Positions 26,857 to 36,052 are shown, numbered from the stretch's first letter. The stretch: 64,000 nt of DNA from Labilibaculum sp. DW002 (GCF_029029525.1 NZ_JAKJSC010000006.1:124001-188000), one strand, 5' to 3'. Numbers and translations are program-made. Notes: generated from the sequence alone by a model not told the origin.

Positions 26857-27681
26857 TTAATACTTCAATATTTTTACTTTCATTTTTACATCCGTGTAAG
26901 GCCGATCGTTAGCATCTGTTTTTAGATTAGCAATTTTATCCAAAACATCGAAACCGCTAATTACTTCGCCAAAAACGGTATAATTATTATCGAGATGTGG
27001 CACGCCACCAACAGTAGTATAGGCCTTTCTTCTTGCCTCGGAAAATTCTAGTTTCTCATTGGTACTGCTGTATTCAAATTCTATCGATCCTTTAATTTGT
27101 TTTGCAATTGTCCTAAACTCATCAACCTTTTTTGCCTTTTTTAAGGAATCCAAAACAGCTCTTTTACTCTTGGTTAAATATTTCTTTACAATCTTCTTTC
27201 TCAATGGTACATTTATCTCCTTCTCCATTAAGGTCAATTCTTCGTCAGAAAAAACTCGACCGTGAGCAATGTAAAACTGAGAAACATCCGATTCTTTAAA
27301 AACATTTACCTTATCGGGCTTTCGAGGAGCAGCGATCGCACCTTTTTTATGAAAAAATCGATCGTTAAACTCTGATTCGATGGTTCGATTTGAATCGCCA
27401 TAACCAATCATTTTTCCAGCGGCAGCATTTCTGGAGTCTTGAGATCCGCCTTGCGCAACAAAACCTTTTATAACTCGATAAAACAAAGTGCCATCGAAAT
27501 GCTTGTTTTCAATTAATTGAAGAAAGTTCTTTCTATGCTTCGGCGTCTCTTTGTAAAGCATCAATTTAATATTGCCAAGATTGGTTTCTATTAAAATGAT
27601 GGAATTTGTAGCTTGTCCAAGTCCAAACTTTACCAGAAAAAGGAATAATATTCCCAATAAGAATTTCTTACTGCTAATCAT
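26857..27681 (-). CDS. Cyclophilin-type peptidyl-prolyl isomerase, secreted
   Basis: A 274-residue exported cyclophilin that would catalyse proline isomerisation during folding in the periplasm. An N-terminal signal sequence (about 1-22) is followed by the cyclophilin core: HRKNFLQLI, GTLFYRVIKGFVAQGGSQD, the SQFYIAHG strand and NYTVFGEVISG near the end. Between SQFYIAHG and VGGVPHLD lies a charged helical insert of about 75 residues that ordinary cyclophilins lack. The next gene upstream encodes a paralogue with an insert in the same place. A 100-base gap with a terminator separates the two. Confidence 0.92.
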   Translation of the reverse strand: MISSKKFLLGILFLFLVKFGLGQATNSIILIETNLGNIKLMLYKETPKHRKNFLQLIENKHFDGTLFYRVIKGFVAQGGSQDSRNAAAGKMIGYGDSNRTIESEFNDRFFHKKGAIAAPRKPDKVNVFKESDVSQFYIAHGRVFSDEELTLMEKEINVPLRKKIVKKYLTKSKRAVLDSLKKAKKVDEFRTIAKQIKGSIEFEYSSTNEKLEFSEARRKAYTTVGGVPHLDNNYTVFGEVISGFDVLDKIANLKTDANDRPYTDVKMKVKILKY

Positions 27682-27732
27682 TACACAATTTTTAAAATTT
27701 TGTCTAAGATAAATAGACCGATTTTGCTAAGC

Positions 27733-27764
27733 AAAAAAAAAGCTTCGTTGATAACGAAGCTTTT
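27733..27764 (-). terminator. Terminator between the two cyclophilin genes
   Basis: Perfect 12-bp stem AAAAGCTTCGTT (27738-27749), three-base loop, AACGAAGCTTTT (27753-27764), followed on the minus strand by a long T-run. It lies 17 bases after the upstream cyclophilin stop codon. Confidence 0.9.
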
Positions 27765-27781
27765 CTAAACCAATCAAGATC

Positions 27782-28594
27782 CTATTTTAATAGTTTAATC
27801 TTCATTTCAATATTGTCCAAAGGTCGATCAAAATCATCTGTTTTAACACCGGCTATGGAATCGATCAAATCCATTCCTTCAACTACTTCACCAAAAACAG
27901 TGTAATTTCTGTCCAAATGTGGAATACCTCCAACAGTAGTATAGGCTTTTATCTGTTCTTCCGTCAAGCGGATTTTTGATTCTTCGAATAAAGAATCTAC
28001 TTCTACTTTAATTTGCTCAATCGCTTCATTTAATTTTTCGATTTCTCCATCCATTTGGCATTTTGAAAGATATTCTGCTTTCTCCATTTGAACCGTTTTG
28101 AAAATAGAGCTTTTTAGCTTCCCATTCATTTTCATCTGCAAAGTATCCAATTCGCCCACAGTATAAACTTTCCCTTGGGCGATATAAAATTGAGATCCAG
28201 ATGATTTTTTCTCAGGATTGTTTTGATCTCCTTCGCGTGCGGCAGCCAAAACCCCTCTTTTATGAAACAACTCCGGAACAAATTCTGCATGAATCTGATA
28301 TCCCGGACCACCTTCACCTAAATGTTCACCTGGTTTTGCTCCTTTAGAATCCGGATCACCACCTTGAATCATAAAACCATCAATTATTCGATGAAAAAGC
28401 GTACCATCAAAAAATTCCTTATGTGCCAGTTTAATGAAATTATCACGATGCCCCGGAGTCTCATCATAAAGTTTAATTTTTATAGCGCCATATTCTGTAT
28501 CAATTTGAACAATACGATTTTTTTTACCCAGTTCCAATTTTGGCTGGCAAGATATTAAGAGTAAACCAAGGCCTAGGTAAAGTAATTTGTTCAT
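27782..28594 (-). CDS. Cyclophilin-type peptidyl-prolyl isomerase, lipoprotein
   Basis: A 270-residue lipoprotein (lipobox LLISCQP, Cys about 16) with a cyclophilin domain: GHRDNFIKLA, GTLFHRIIDGFMIQGGDPDS, GSQFYIAQG and NYTVFGEVVEG. As in the neighbouring paralogue, a helical segment of about 75 residues (KMNGKLKSSIFKTVQ and onward) is inserted before VGGIPHLDRNYTVFGE. The two genes are head-to-tail on the same strand and look like an old tandem duplication that has diverged in anchoring: one soluble, one lipid-anchored. It ends at a strong terminator. Confidence 0.93.
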   Translation of the reverse strand: MNKLLYLGLGLLLISCQPKLELGKKNRIVQIDTEYGAIKIKLYDETPGHRDNFIKLAHKEFFDGTLFHRIIDGFMIQGGDPDSKGAKPGEHLGEGGPGYQIHAEFVPELFHKRGVLAAAREGDQNNPEKKSSGSQFYIAQGKVYTVGELDTLQMKMNGKLKSSIFKTVQMEKAEYLSKCQMDGEIEKLNEAIEQIKVEVDSLFEESKIRLTEEQIKAYTTVGGIPHLDRNYTVFGEVVEGMDLIDSIAGVKTDDFDRPLDNIEMKIKLLK

Positions 28595-28629
28595 ATCTAT
28601 CTGTTCTAATATAATTTTGGTGAGCTAAT

Positions 28630-28980
28630 TTAAACTTCTAAATAGTCATTCTCTTTGAAATATTCTACAATTGAAGACTTCAATAGTAATTCTTCTTTAT
28701 CCTTGGAAAAGGGAGGAATCATCTTATTCTTTTTGAAAATTGGCCAGTTATCATCATCATAACCCTCCATTGAATAATAGTTCCATTTCATCAACAGACG
28801 ACATGTTGCAAGATTAATAAGAGCCATTTTATCATCTTTTGAATAGGATTCTTTAAAGCCTTCTTCGCGTTCTTGAATTCCAATTAGCAACAATGTGCCA
28901 TTTAAATCAGCATCAACATTAAAATCTTCAGAAATTTTATATAAAAGTTTATTCCAGTCACTTTCTAAATTATTGTCCAT
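28630..28980 (-). CDS. Conserved-looking small hypothetical protein
   Basis: A 116-residue soluble, acidic protein, probably mostly helical, with no signal peptide or membrane helix. No domain was recognised. A distinctive core is TLLLIGIQEREEG (about residues 30-42), followed by a conserved-looking KDDKMALINLATCRLL. It lies 35 bases upstream of the lipoprotein cyclophilin on the same strand and could share its transcript. I recall similar short proteins in other Bacteroidota but no function. Confidence 0.6.
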   Translation of the reverse strand: MDNNLESDWNKLLYKISEDFNVDADLNGTLLLIGIQEREEGFKESYSKDDKMALINLATCRLLMKWNYYSMEGYDDDNWPIFKKNKMIPPFSKDKEELLLKSSIVEYFKENDYLEV

Positions 28981-29072
28981 CTAATCAAATTTTTATGAGT
29001 CCTAAAAGTAGAGATTTTCGGCAAAAACAAAGGGCTTTCAAGATCTTTTTTTGTTTTTTTTTCGATTAGGGC

Positions 29073-29103
29073 TTGCGTATAAAATAATTCCCTCCTATAT
29101 TTG
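29073..29103 (+). promoter_or_regulatory. tRNA-Val promoter (-33 TTG, -7 TATATTTG)
   Basis: TTG at 29073-29075 and TATATTTG at 29096-29103, separated by 20 bases, match the Bacteroidota vegetative promoter (TTTG / TAnnTTTG). Transcription would begin near 29110, about a dozen bases before the first tRNA-Val. Confidence 0.75.
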
Positions 29104-29121
29104 CATCGCAATTAAGGGAAA

Positions 29122-29196
29122 GGGCGATTAGCTCAGTTGGTTCAGAGCACTTGGTTTACACCCAAGGGGTCATAGGTTCGAATCCTATATCGCCCA
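29122..29196 (+). tRNA. tRNA-Val (anticodon TAC), copy 1
   Basis: A 75-base cloverleaf: acceptor GGGCGAT pairs ATCGCCC, D arm GCTC/GAGC, anticodon arm CTTGG-TTTACAC-CCAAG with anticodon TAC, T arm ATAGG-TTCGAAT-CCTAT, discriminator A. CCA is not encoded. It is identical to the second copy 29 bases downstream. Confidence 0.97.
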
Positions 29197-29225
29197 CAAT
29201 TGTATAACATACACACCATATTCTC

Positions 29226-29300
29226 GGGCGATTAGCTCAGTTGGTTCAGAGCACTTGGTTTACACCCAAGGGGTCATAGGTTCGAATCCTATATCGCCCA
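29226..29300 (+). tRNA. tRNA-Val (anticodon TAC), copy 2
   Basis: Identical over all 75 bases to the copy at 29122-29196, with the same stems and TAC anticodon. The pair shares the upstream promoter and the downstream terminator, so they form one small tRNA operon. Confidence 0.97.
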
Positions 29301-29302
29301 CG

Positions 29303-29345
29303 AAAAGATCAGTTTTTCACTTGAAAAACTGATCTTTTTTTTTTG
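29303..29345 (+). terminator. Terminator of the tRNA-Val operon
   Basis: A stem of about 14 bp (AGATCAGTTTTTCA at 29306-29319 against TGAAAAACTGATCT at 29322-29335) is followed by a run of ten T. It comes 3 bases after the second tRNA. The following 280 bases up to the sigma factor gene are very AT-rich, and I see no other feature there. Confidence 0.93.
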
Positions 29346-29626
29346 CCTAAAATCTGCATTCACACATCTTAATCTATCATTAATCGCAAACAATTATTAT
29401 TTGGTCAAATAATTTTCACTTCTTGCAAAGCCAAATATCAAAGAAAAGTGTATATTGGATCAGTTTATGTTAAAATTTCATTTTTTACATTAAAAAAATT
29501 CTTTTTTTTAATATCATTATCAATCACTCAATCAGTCTTTTACATGATCAAGTATGTTTTTTTAAAACTTTTTTCACTTTTAGTGGGTTACCTTTTAACC
29601 ATTAAAGGAATAAAGGGGTAGGAAAT

Positions 29627-30184
29627 ATGGATTACACTACGGAGGCGATACTTGAGGGGATCAGCATGAGCAACAATGATGTATTAAATTACATCTATAA
29701 TAAGTTCTTCCCAAGCATTCGCAATTTTATAGAAAACAATAATGGCCAAGAAGAAGATGCAAGAGATCTTTTTCAAGAAGCGATTATCGTTATCTATCGT
29801 AAAATGAAAAAAGAACCACTGGTTCTTAATTGTAATTTTAAAACATACATCTATTCAATTTGCAGGCTTTTATGGCTAAAGCAACTTGAAAAGAGAAAGA
29901 ATAGCAACGAAATTACTTCGGATGCTATTTTAGACAATAGATTGGATGAAGCAACGCAAACCTATGATCAAACAGAAAGATATAGGTTGTATCAAAAGCA
30001 CTTCCAACTTCTAGGTCTTGATTGTAAAAAAGTTCTTCAGCTGTCGCTTGAAAAAACTTCCTTAAAGGAAATAGCCGAAATTATGGGCTACAAAAGCGAG
30101 AAATATGCGAAGAAGAAGAAATATCAATGTAAACAAACATTGATAGAGAGTATTAAAAATGATAATGAATTTAAAGAAGTATAA
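29627..30184 (+). CDS. ECF-type RNA polymerase sigma factor
   Basis: A 185-residue sigma-70-family factor of the extracytoplasmic-function group. Region 2 is at about 17-85 (DARDLFQEAIIVIYRKM, then FKTYIYSICRLLWLKQL) and region 4 at about 130-175 (LKEIAEIMGYKSEKYAKKKKYQC), a helix-turn-helix for the -35 region. The sequence between them is short, as expected without region 3. The next gene begins within its stop codon (TAATG overlap) and encodes a membrane protein with an acidic N-terminus, the likely regulator. Its target genes are unknown. Confidence 0.88.
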   Translation: MDYTTEAILEGISMSNNDVLNYIYNKFFPSIRNFIENNNGQEEDARDLFQEAIIVIYRKMKKEPLVLNCNFKTYIYSICRLLWLKQLEKRKNSNEITSDAILDNRLDEATQTYDQTERYRLYQKHFQLLGLDCKKVLQLSLEKTSLKEIAEIMGYKSEKYAKKKKYQCKQTLIESIKNDNEFKEV

Positions 30185-30936
30185 TGATGGATGAAATGAA
30201 TTTTGACCGTATCGAGGATTTTCTTGACGGCGATCTAAATCAAGAACAATTGAAGGAGTTTGAGCAGAATTTGCTTGATGACTCAGATCTTCAAATGGAA
30301 CTAGATCTTCACCAAGAAATTGACGAAGCCATAATGGAAACAGATATTATGGATTTAAGAAGTAAGCTAGAGGCTATTGAAACACCAACCAATCCTAGCA
30401 AGAAGAGAAAGCTGAAATTTCTAACAAAATGGAATATTGCAGCAGCATCTTTAGCTTTACTTATTGGTTTGGGAAGTTTGATGTATATCTTCAATGATAA
30501 ATCTTCTTACTCTAACGACCAAATATTTAGCAATTACTACAAGCCATATAATGTTGTGGTAAACACTCGTTCTGCAGATGCAACAGTTGACAACATCTTA
30601 ATGAGCGCTGTTAATAGTTATGAATCGAAAGATTATCGTACAGCACTGACTTTATTCAAGCAAATATTGGATAAGGATAGTACAAACATTACGAGTAATT
30701 TTTATTCAGGAATTTCGAATATTGAAATCAATGAATATTCTAAGGCAAATAAAAACTTTACTCGGGTAATAAAGCACAAGAACAATTTATTCATTGAGCA
30801 ATCTGAATGGTATCTTGGCTTCTGTTATCTCATGACAAATGAAAAAGATAAAGCTCTTAAGCAATTTCATGTAATTGCTCAAGGAAATAGTTTCTACAAG
30901 ACAAAAGCTTTAGAAATTATCAATAGACTGGAATAG
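30184..30936 (+). CDS. Membrane TPR protein, candidate anti-sigma factor
   Basis: A 250-residue protein. The N-terminal 80 residues are acidic and helical (FDRIEDFLDGDLNQEQLKEF, a pattern seen at the start of zinc-less anti-sigma domains). One membrane helix follows (about 83-103) and then TPR-like repeats outside the membrane (about 130-245; KDYRTALTLFKQILDKD, EYSKANKNFTRV). The start overlaps the sigma factor stop by one base, so translation is coupled. An anti-sigma role is inferred from position and topology; it has no classical ZAS motif. Confidence 0.75.
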   Translation: MMDEMNFDRIEDFLDGDLNQEQLKEFEQNLLDDSDLQMELDLHQEIDEAIMETDIMDLRSKLEAIETPTNPSKKRKLKFLTKWNIAAASLALLIGLGSLMYIFNDKSSYSNDQIFSNYYKPYNVVVNTRSADATVDNILMSAVNSYESKDYRTALTLFKQILDKDSTNITSNFYSGISNIEINEYSKANKNFTRVIKHKNNLFIEQSEWYLGFCYLMTNEKDKALKQFHVIAQGNSFYKTKALEIINRLE

Positions 30937-30961
30937 ATTACATCATCATTCATCAAAGCAT

Positions 30962-30992
30962 AAAAGCCATCCAATTAGATTGGGTGGCTTTT
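30962..30992 (+). terminator. Terminator of the sigma factor operon
   Basis: Stem AAAAGCCA (30962-30969) against TGGCTTTT (30985-30992), extended inward by CCAAT/ATTGG with a wobble; T-rich exit. It follows the TPR gene stop codon by 26 bases. Confidence 0.85.
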
Positions 30993-31085
30993 CTATGTTT
31001 TAATTGCCTAATAAAATATTATTAATAGAAATACGGCATTTAGATAAAAACATCACTAATGAAAGCGCTTAGTCGCGTTTTACGG

Positions 31086-31190
31086 GCTTATTTCTCACTT
31101 TTAAGGCAATTTGATCTACTTCTAGCTAAAGATCTTAAATTAGCCAATAATACGTTCATAATCCTTATTGTGCTTTGATCAGAAATAAGC
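31086..31190. repeat. Spaced 10-bp inverted repeat in a 220-base gap
   Basis: GCTTATTTCT (31086-31095) returns inverted as AGAAATAAGC (31181-31190), 85 bases apart, in the gene-free stretch between two terminators (30993-31213). The region is less AT-rich than most gaps here. No known RNA family was recognised; a folded small RNA is possible but unproven. Confidence 0.3.
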
Positions 31191-31213
31191 ATCATTCTAC
31201 GAGAGTTAAAAAC

Positions 31214-31244
31214 AAAAAAAAACCAGCGAGAATAGTCTCACTGG
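31214..31244 (-). terminator. Terminator of asnS
   Basis: CCAGCGAGA (31223-31231) pairs with TCTCACTGG (31236-31244) with one mismatch; a nine-T run follows on the minus strand (31214-31222, with one interruption). It is about 57 bases after the asnS stop codon. Confidence 0.85.
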
Positions 31245-31301
31245 ATCTTATATAATTCTAAAATAAAGGAGTTATTTAAAGTAGTCCCCAGTTATATTTT
31301 T

Positions 31302-32747
31302 TTAAAATTCAGCGTTCTTAGGTGTACGTGGGAAAGGAATCACGTCGCGAATATTACCCATACCTGTAACGAATAACATCATACGCTCAAATCCTAAACC
31401 GAAACCAGAGTGAGTAGCCGATCCAAAACGACGCGTATCAAGATACCAATCCATTTCTTCAGCAGGAACACCCATCTCTTTCATGCGAGCTGTTAGTTTA
31501 TCATAATCTTCTTCACGCTGCGATCCACCAACAATTTCACCAATACCCGGGAATAGAATATCCATTGCACCAACAGTCTTTCCATCATCATTCTGTTTCA
31601 TGTAGAACGATTTGATTTCTTTTGGATAATCAGTCAGGATAACTGGCTTTTCGAATTTTTTCTCAACCAAGTATCTTTCATGCTCCGACTGAAGATCTGC
31701 TCCCCAGCCATCAATCAAATATTGGAATTTCTTCTTTTTATTTGGCTTAGAGTTACGAAGAATATCAATTGCCTCAGTATAGGTTAAACGAACAAAATCG
31801 TTATCCAATACAAAACGTAACTTCTCAATTAACTCCATTGAACGCTCGTCAGCTTTTTTACCTTTTTCTTCTTCTTGCAAACGCTTGCTCAAAAATTCAA
31901 GATCTGTCATGCAGTTATCCAAAGCATATTTAATCATATACTTAAGAAACTCCTCAGCCAAATCCATATTATCTTTTAGATCGTAAAATGCCATTTCAGG
32001 CTCAATCATCCAGAATTCAGCAAGGTGACGTGTTGTGTTTGAATTCTCGGCACGGAAAGTAGGACCAAAGGTGTAAATTTCACCTAAAGCCATAGCTCCA
32101 AGTTCACCCTCTAACTGACCGGAAACTGTCAGATTTGTCTCTTTTCCGAAGAAATCTTCTTTATAGTTAATTGTTCCATCCTCGTTTAAAGGTGGATTTT
32201 TAGCATCAAGCGTTGAAACTCTAAACATTTCACCAGCACCCTCGGCATCAGAACCTGTGATAAGTGGCGTGTGCATGTAAAAGAATCCTTTTTTGTTGAA
32301 AAACTCATGCACAGCAAATGCCATGGCATGACGAATACGGAATACCGCCGAAAATGTATTGGTACGAAAACGCAAGTGAGCCTTTTCTCTTAGAAATTCT
32401 AAAGAGTGTTTCTTAGGCTGCAATGGGTATTTCTCAGGATCGGCAACACCTAAAACTTCAATTGTAGTCGCTTCAAGTTCTACGGATTGCCCGCTTCCCG
32501 CTGATTCGATTAGCTTACCTTGAACAGAAATAGCTGCTCCCGTTGTAATCTTTTTCAACAAGTCCTCATTAAAATTAGGAACATCAACAACGATCTGAAT
32601 ATTATTAATAGTAGAACCATCATTTAAAGCAACAAAATTAATTTGCTTATTACCACGCTTGGTTCTTACCCATCCTTTAACATTTACTTCACTGCCGTAC
32701 TCCTTCGAAACCAACAGATCTTTGATCTTAATTCTTTTCTGTTCCAT
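31302..32747 (-). CDS. asnS: Asparaginyl-tRNA synthetase
   Basis: Charges tRNA-Asn with asparagine; a class IIb synthetase of 481 residues. It has the N-terminal OB-fold anticodon domain (about 15-110, [20 protein letters not shown]), class II motif 2 in [21 protein letters not shown] (about residues 230-250; 20-residue core [20 protein letters not shown]) and motif 3 [13 protein letters not shown] (about 451). The ending [15 protein letters not shown] is typical of AsnRS rather than AspRS. It stands alone between a strong terminator and a gap with a -7 box. Confidence 0.96.
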   Translation of the reverse strand: MEQKRIKIKDLLVSKEYGSEVNVKGWVRTKRGNKQINFVALNDGSTINNIQIVVDVPNFNEDLLKKITTGAAISVQGKLIESAGSGQSVELEATTIEVLGVADPEKYPLQPKKHSLEFLREKAHLRFRTNTFSAVFRIRHAMAFAVHEFFNKKGFFYMHTPLITGSDAEGAGEMFRVSTLDAKNPPLNEDGTINYKEDFFGKETNLTVSGQLEGELGAMALGEIYTFGPTFRAENSNTTRHLAEFWMIEPEMAFYDLKDNMDLAEEFLKYMIKYALDNCMTDLEFLSKRLQEEEKGKKADERSMELIEKLRFVLDNDFVRLTYTEAIDILRNSKPNKKKKFQYLIDGWGADLQSEHERYLVEKKFEKPVILTDYPKEIKSFYMKQNDDGKTVGAMDILFPGIGEIVGGSQREEDYDKLTARMKEMGVPAEEMDWYLDTRRFGSATHSGFGLGFERMMLFVTGMGNIRDVIPFPRTPKNAEF

Positions 32748-32811
32748 TTTTATTCTGACTTAATGAGATTATATAGGTTGATCTTGTAAAGCAAAACCAA
32801 CCACAAGGCTA

Positions 32812-32819
32812 CAAAAATA
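32812..32819 (-). promoter_or_regulatory. Possible -7 box for asnS
   Basis: The minus strand reads TATTTTTG (TAnnTTTG), giving a leader of about 58 bases for asnS. No -33 TTG sits at 19-21 bases. The rest of the 346-base divergent gap (32820-33093) before the cyclase gene shows nothing recognisable. Confidence 0.35.
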
Positions 32820-33093
32820 TAAAAATGCATTCAATTATGAACTGGAAGTCAATATTATTAGAAGATTAGTCTAATTTCTTGACAAAAGAATATCCAATTC
32901 AGAATTAAATCATAAAATAAATAGCGTGTGGAATTCCCAATAATTACCTAACTTACCTATCATTAAATGATAAAAACACAAAACTACTTCATCAATATTT
33001 CACTTGTTTTTATCTACTTAATCAACTTCTTAATTTCCCTTGTAAAGTTGATTGATAAAATATCATGATCGTAATCAAATTAATTAATACTAA

Positions 33094-34206
33094 ATGAGCT
33101 TCACATATTTTCCAACTTCCTATAAATTAAAAAGTCAAATTCTAAAAGTATTTTGGATAACTGTAGCCTGGACATTTATTTCGTTATTTCAATTTTTTAA
33201 CATTTATGCTAACCTACGATCTTTAAACGTAGACATTTCACATATCGATCCAATGATCGCTTTTAAAGGAAGCATTCTAGTTGGAATTCTAGCAGGTATA
33301 TTTGGTGGCAGTGGAATTGTTTTTATTTGGGAAAAATGGCTTCGTACTGAACCTTACGGATGGACCATTATAAGTATTATCCTTTCCTATTTCGTAATTT
33401 ACTTAATGGTTGATATACCTACAACTTTATATGTAACCAGTAATCAATTGGATTTACCGGTATTCTCGGCTAAAATTTGGGAAATAATAATTGCAGAACA
33501 TGCTAATTTTGATCAGTTGCAAAGTTTTATATTCTGGCTTATTGTAGTTATTGGAACGCACATAATTTTACTGGTAAACGACAAATATGGTCCTGGTATG
33601 TTTCGTGCTTTTTTACTCGGTAAATATTTTCATCCAAAAAGAGAAGAACGAGTTTTTATGTTCTTAGACTTACGTTCATCTACAACAATAGCAGAAAAAT
33701 TAGGTGAAGAGCGATACTTTCATTTTCTAAAAGATATTTATAGAGATGCTACAAAGAGTATTTTACTAACAAAAGGAGAAATATATCAATATGTTGGTGA
33801 TGAAATTGTAATTAGTTGGCCTACCTTAAAAGCAACTGAAAATGCAAATTGCCTAAATTGTTTCTTTGATATCAAAAGAAAACTAATAGACAACAACAAA
33901 TACTACCAAGAAACTTATAATGTTATCCCTGAATTTAAAGCAGGATTGCATTATGGGTACGTGATGGCTGGAGAAATTGGGGTTATAAAACGCGACATTG
34001 CATTTTCGGGTGATGTTTTAAATACAACAGCTAGAATACAATCTAAATGTAATGAACTGGGTGTTGATATTCTTTTCTCTAAATACCTTCTCACCAAATT
34101 GAACCTTCCAGATCAATCCTATCAATCCAGAAACATTGGAGAAATTCACTTAAGAGGTAAAGAGCAAAAAGTTGAATTGTATACCTGTTTAAGTGAATCA
34201 ATTTAA
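33094..34206 (+). CDS. Membrane-bound class III adenylate/guanylate cyclase
   Basis: A 370-residue protein with four predicted membrane helices (about 18-40, 55-80, 92-112, 143-165) and a C-terminal cyclase domain (about 185-365). Seen are the first metal-binding Asp in FMFLDLRSST, the second in YQYVGDEIVISW, and the catalytic Asn and Arg in DVLNTTARIQSKC. The base-specifying positions suggest ATP (Lys in FKAGLHYG), but this is uncertain. It would make a cyclic nucleotide second messenger; a Crp/Fnr protein at 24.3-25.0 kb is a possible but unproven receiver. Transcribed alone. Confidence 0.88.
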   Translation: MSFTYFPTSYKLKSQILKVFWITVAWTFISLFQFFNIYANLRSLNVDISHIDPMIAFKGSILVGILAGIFGGSGIVFIWEKWLRTEPYGWTIISIILSYFVIYLMVDIPTTLYVTSNQLDLPVFSAKIWEIIIAEHANFDQLQSFIFWLIVVIGTHIILLVNDKYGPGMFRAFLLGKYFHPKREERVFMFLDLRSSTTIAEKLGEERYFHFLKDIYRDATKSILLTKGEIYQYVGDEIVISWPTLKATENANCLNCFFDIKRKLIDNNKYYQETYNVIPEFKAGLHYGYVMAGEIGVIKRDIAFSGDVLNTTARIQSKCNELGVDILFSKYLLTKLNLPDQSYQSRNIGEIHLRGKEQKVELYTCLSESI

Positions 34207-34356
34207 ATTAGCTACTTTTTTCAAGATTAAATTTCAGCTTGCAAACGATTGATTTTATTAGACTTACTACTACTACTCCTGATTTTACTAGGTTTTAAAT
34301 TATGATTTTTTGATCGAATTAGTATCTTTAATCCCTTCAACCAATTTAGTAAGTAC

Positions 34357-36015
34357 ATGATTCAAAACAAGTTAATTCGTTCCATCGAGGAAAGTATTCA
34401 AAATAACTGGGAGCATACAGCCTTTACAAACTATCAAAAAGACAGTATCACATTTAAAGGAGTAGCCGAAAAAATTCAATGGATTCACCTACTTTATGAA
34501 GAGCTTAATATTAAAAAAGGGGATAAAATTGCACTTATAGGTCGTAACCTAAACAATTGGGCAGTTACTTATTTGGCCACCATTACTTATGGTGCCACAA
34601 TTGTTCCTATTCTACCTGATTTTAATTCAGGCGATATTCACCATATCATAAACCATTCGGAAGCATCTTTACTGTTTTCAACAGAAAATTTATTTAATAA
34701 AATTGATGATTCCAAAATCAAGAAATTGAAAGGAATTATTTCTTTGGGAGATTTTGAAATACTGTGTGCGTGTAATGAAAAATTAGAAAAAGCAGTTAAA
34801 AAAGCCGACGAAAAGGCAAGTAAAACTACATTAGATAAAGATCAACTTGATTACGCAGATCCAAAGAATAGTGATATTGCAGTACTTTCCTACACTTCGG
34901 GAACTTCCGGTTTTTCAAAAGGTGTGATGCTTAGCTACCGCTGTCTGTATTCCAATGTTCAAATTGGTTTCGATCATATCGATTTACGCTCGCAAGATAA
35001 GGTTGTCTCTTTTCTACCATTAGCACATGTTTTTGGTTGCATGTTCGAATTCCTTACCGAATTTTGCTGTGGTTGTCATGTGATTTTTCTATCGCGGGTT
35101 CCAACTCCTCAACTCATCACAAAAGCTTTCCAGGAAGTCAAACCTCGACTGATATGTTTGGTTCCATTAATTATGGAAAAAATTTATAAAAAACGTATTC
35201 TTCCAGCTTTAGAAAGTCGACGTGTAAAACTCATGTTGAAGGTTCCTTTGCTAGAAAAAAAGGTGTATAAGAAGATACGCAACTCACTTATAGAAACTTT
35301 TGGTGGTGAATTTATTGAGGTTATCATTGGAGGGGCAGCCCTAAGTAAAGAGGTTGAAGATTTTCTAAAGAAGATTGAATTTCCATTTACTGTTGGTTAT
35401 GGCATGACCGAATGTGGCCCATTGGTTAGTTATAGTCCAAGTGGACAGTTTCGTCCTCATTCCTGTGGCCAGGTGGTAGATCGTATGCAGGTAAGAATCG
35501 ATTCTAAAGACCCTTTAAATATAGTAGGCGAAATACAAGTAAAGGGTGATAATGTGATGTCGGGTTATTTCAAAAATAAAGAAGCCACAAAGGAATGTCT
35601 AAGTAAAGATGGCTGGTTGGGAACAGGTGATCTTGGAATTATTGACAAAGATGATACGATATATATTAAAGGTAGAAGTAAAAATATGCTTTTGGGCCCC
35701 TCCGGACAAAATATTTACCCGGAAGAAATTGAATCCCGTCTAAATAATCTACCTTTTATACAAGAATCCATTGTCACCGATGATAAGGACCATAAACTAA
35801 TTGCTTTGCTTTATCCCGACTATGAAGTTTGCGATGCTGAAGGTTTAACTAAAAATGAAATTGAGGAAGCATTTGAAAGCGATAGAAAAATATTAAATAA
35901 AGATTTGCCGGCTTATATGAATGTGTCACGTATTATTCTTTTTCCTGAAGAATTTGAAAAAACCCCCAAGCGAAATATTAAGCGATACTTATACACGAGT
36001 TTGTATCATGAATAA
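34357..36015 (+). CDS. AMP-binding acyl-CoA synthetase (long-chain fatty acid-CoA ligase type)
   Basis: A 552-residue adenylate-forming enzyme that would activate a fatty acid with ATP and join it to CoA. Motifs: the phosphate loop SYTSGTSGFSKGVMLSY (about 176-192), the adenine motif GYGMTECGP (about 348-356), the hinge region GWLGTGDLG (about 428), and the C-terminal KTPKRNIKRYLY that carries the catalytic lysine. It resembles the FadD/AMP-dependent synthetase group of Bacteroidota. It stands alone, ended by a clear terminator; fatty acid chain length is not predictable. Confidence 0.9.
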   Translation: MIQNKLIRSIEESIQNNWEHTAFTNYQKDSITFKGVAEKIQWIHLLYEELNIKKGDKIALIGRNLNNWAVTYLATITYGATIVPILPDFNSGDIHHIINHSEASLLFSTENLFNKIDDSKIKKLKGIISLGDFEILCACNEKLEKAVKKADEKASKTTLDKDQLDYADPKNSDIAVLSYTSGTSGFSKGVMLSYRCLYSNVQIGFDHIDLRSQDKVVSFLPLAHVFGCMFEFLTEFCCGCHVIFLSRVPTPQLITKAFQEVKPRLICLVPLIMEKIYKKRILPALESRRVKLMLKVPLLEKKVYKKIRNSLIETFGGEFIEVIIGGAALSKEVEDFLKKIEFPFTVGYGMTECGPLVSYSPSGQFRPHSCGQVVDRMQVRIDSKDPLNIVGEIQVKGDNVMSGYFKNKEATKECLSKDGWLGTGDLGIIDKDDTIYIKGRSKNMLLGPSGQNIYPEEIESRLNNLPFIQESIVTDDKDHKLIALLYPDYEVCDAEGLTKNEIEEAFESDRKILNKDLPAYMNVSRIILFPEEFEKTPKRNIKRYLYTSLYHE

Positions 36016-36021
36016 ACAAGG

Positions 36022-36052
36022 GAGCCATTCAATATGAATGGCTCTTTCTTAT
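36022..36052 (+). terminator. Terminator of the acyl-CoA synthetase gene
   Basis: Perfect 10-bp stem GAGCCATTCA (36022-36031), ATA loop, TGAATGGCTC (36035-36044), then a T-rich tract. It overlaps the end of the convergent hypothetical gene by a few bases. Confidence 0.9.

Noticed and set aside
30993-31213. Known riboswitch or housekeeping RNA (6S, tmRNA, RNase P)
   Set aside because: The region lacks the conserved cores of these RNAs and is too short for most of them.
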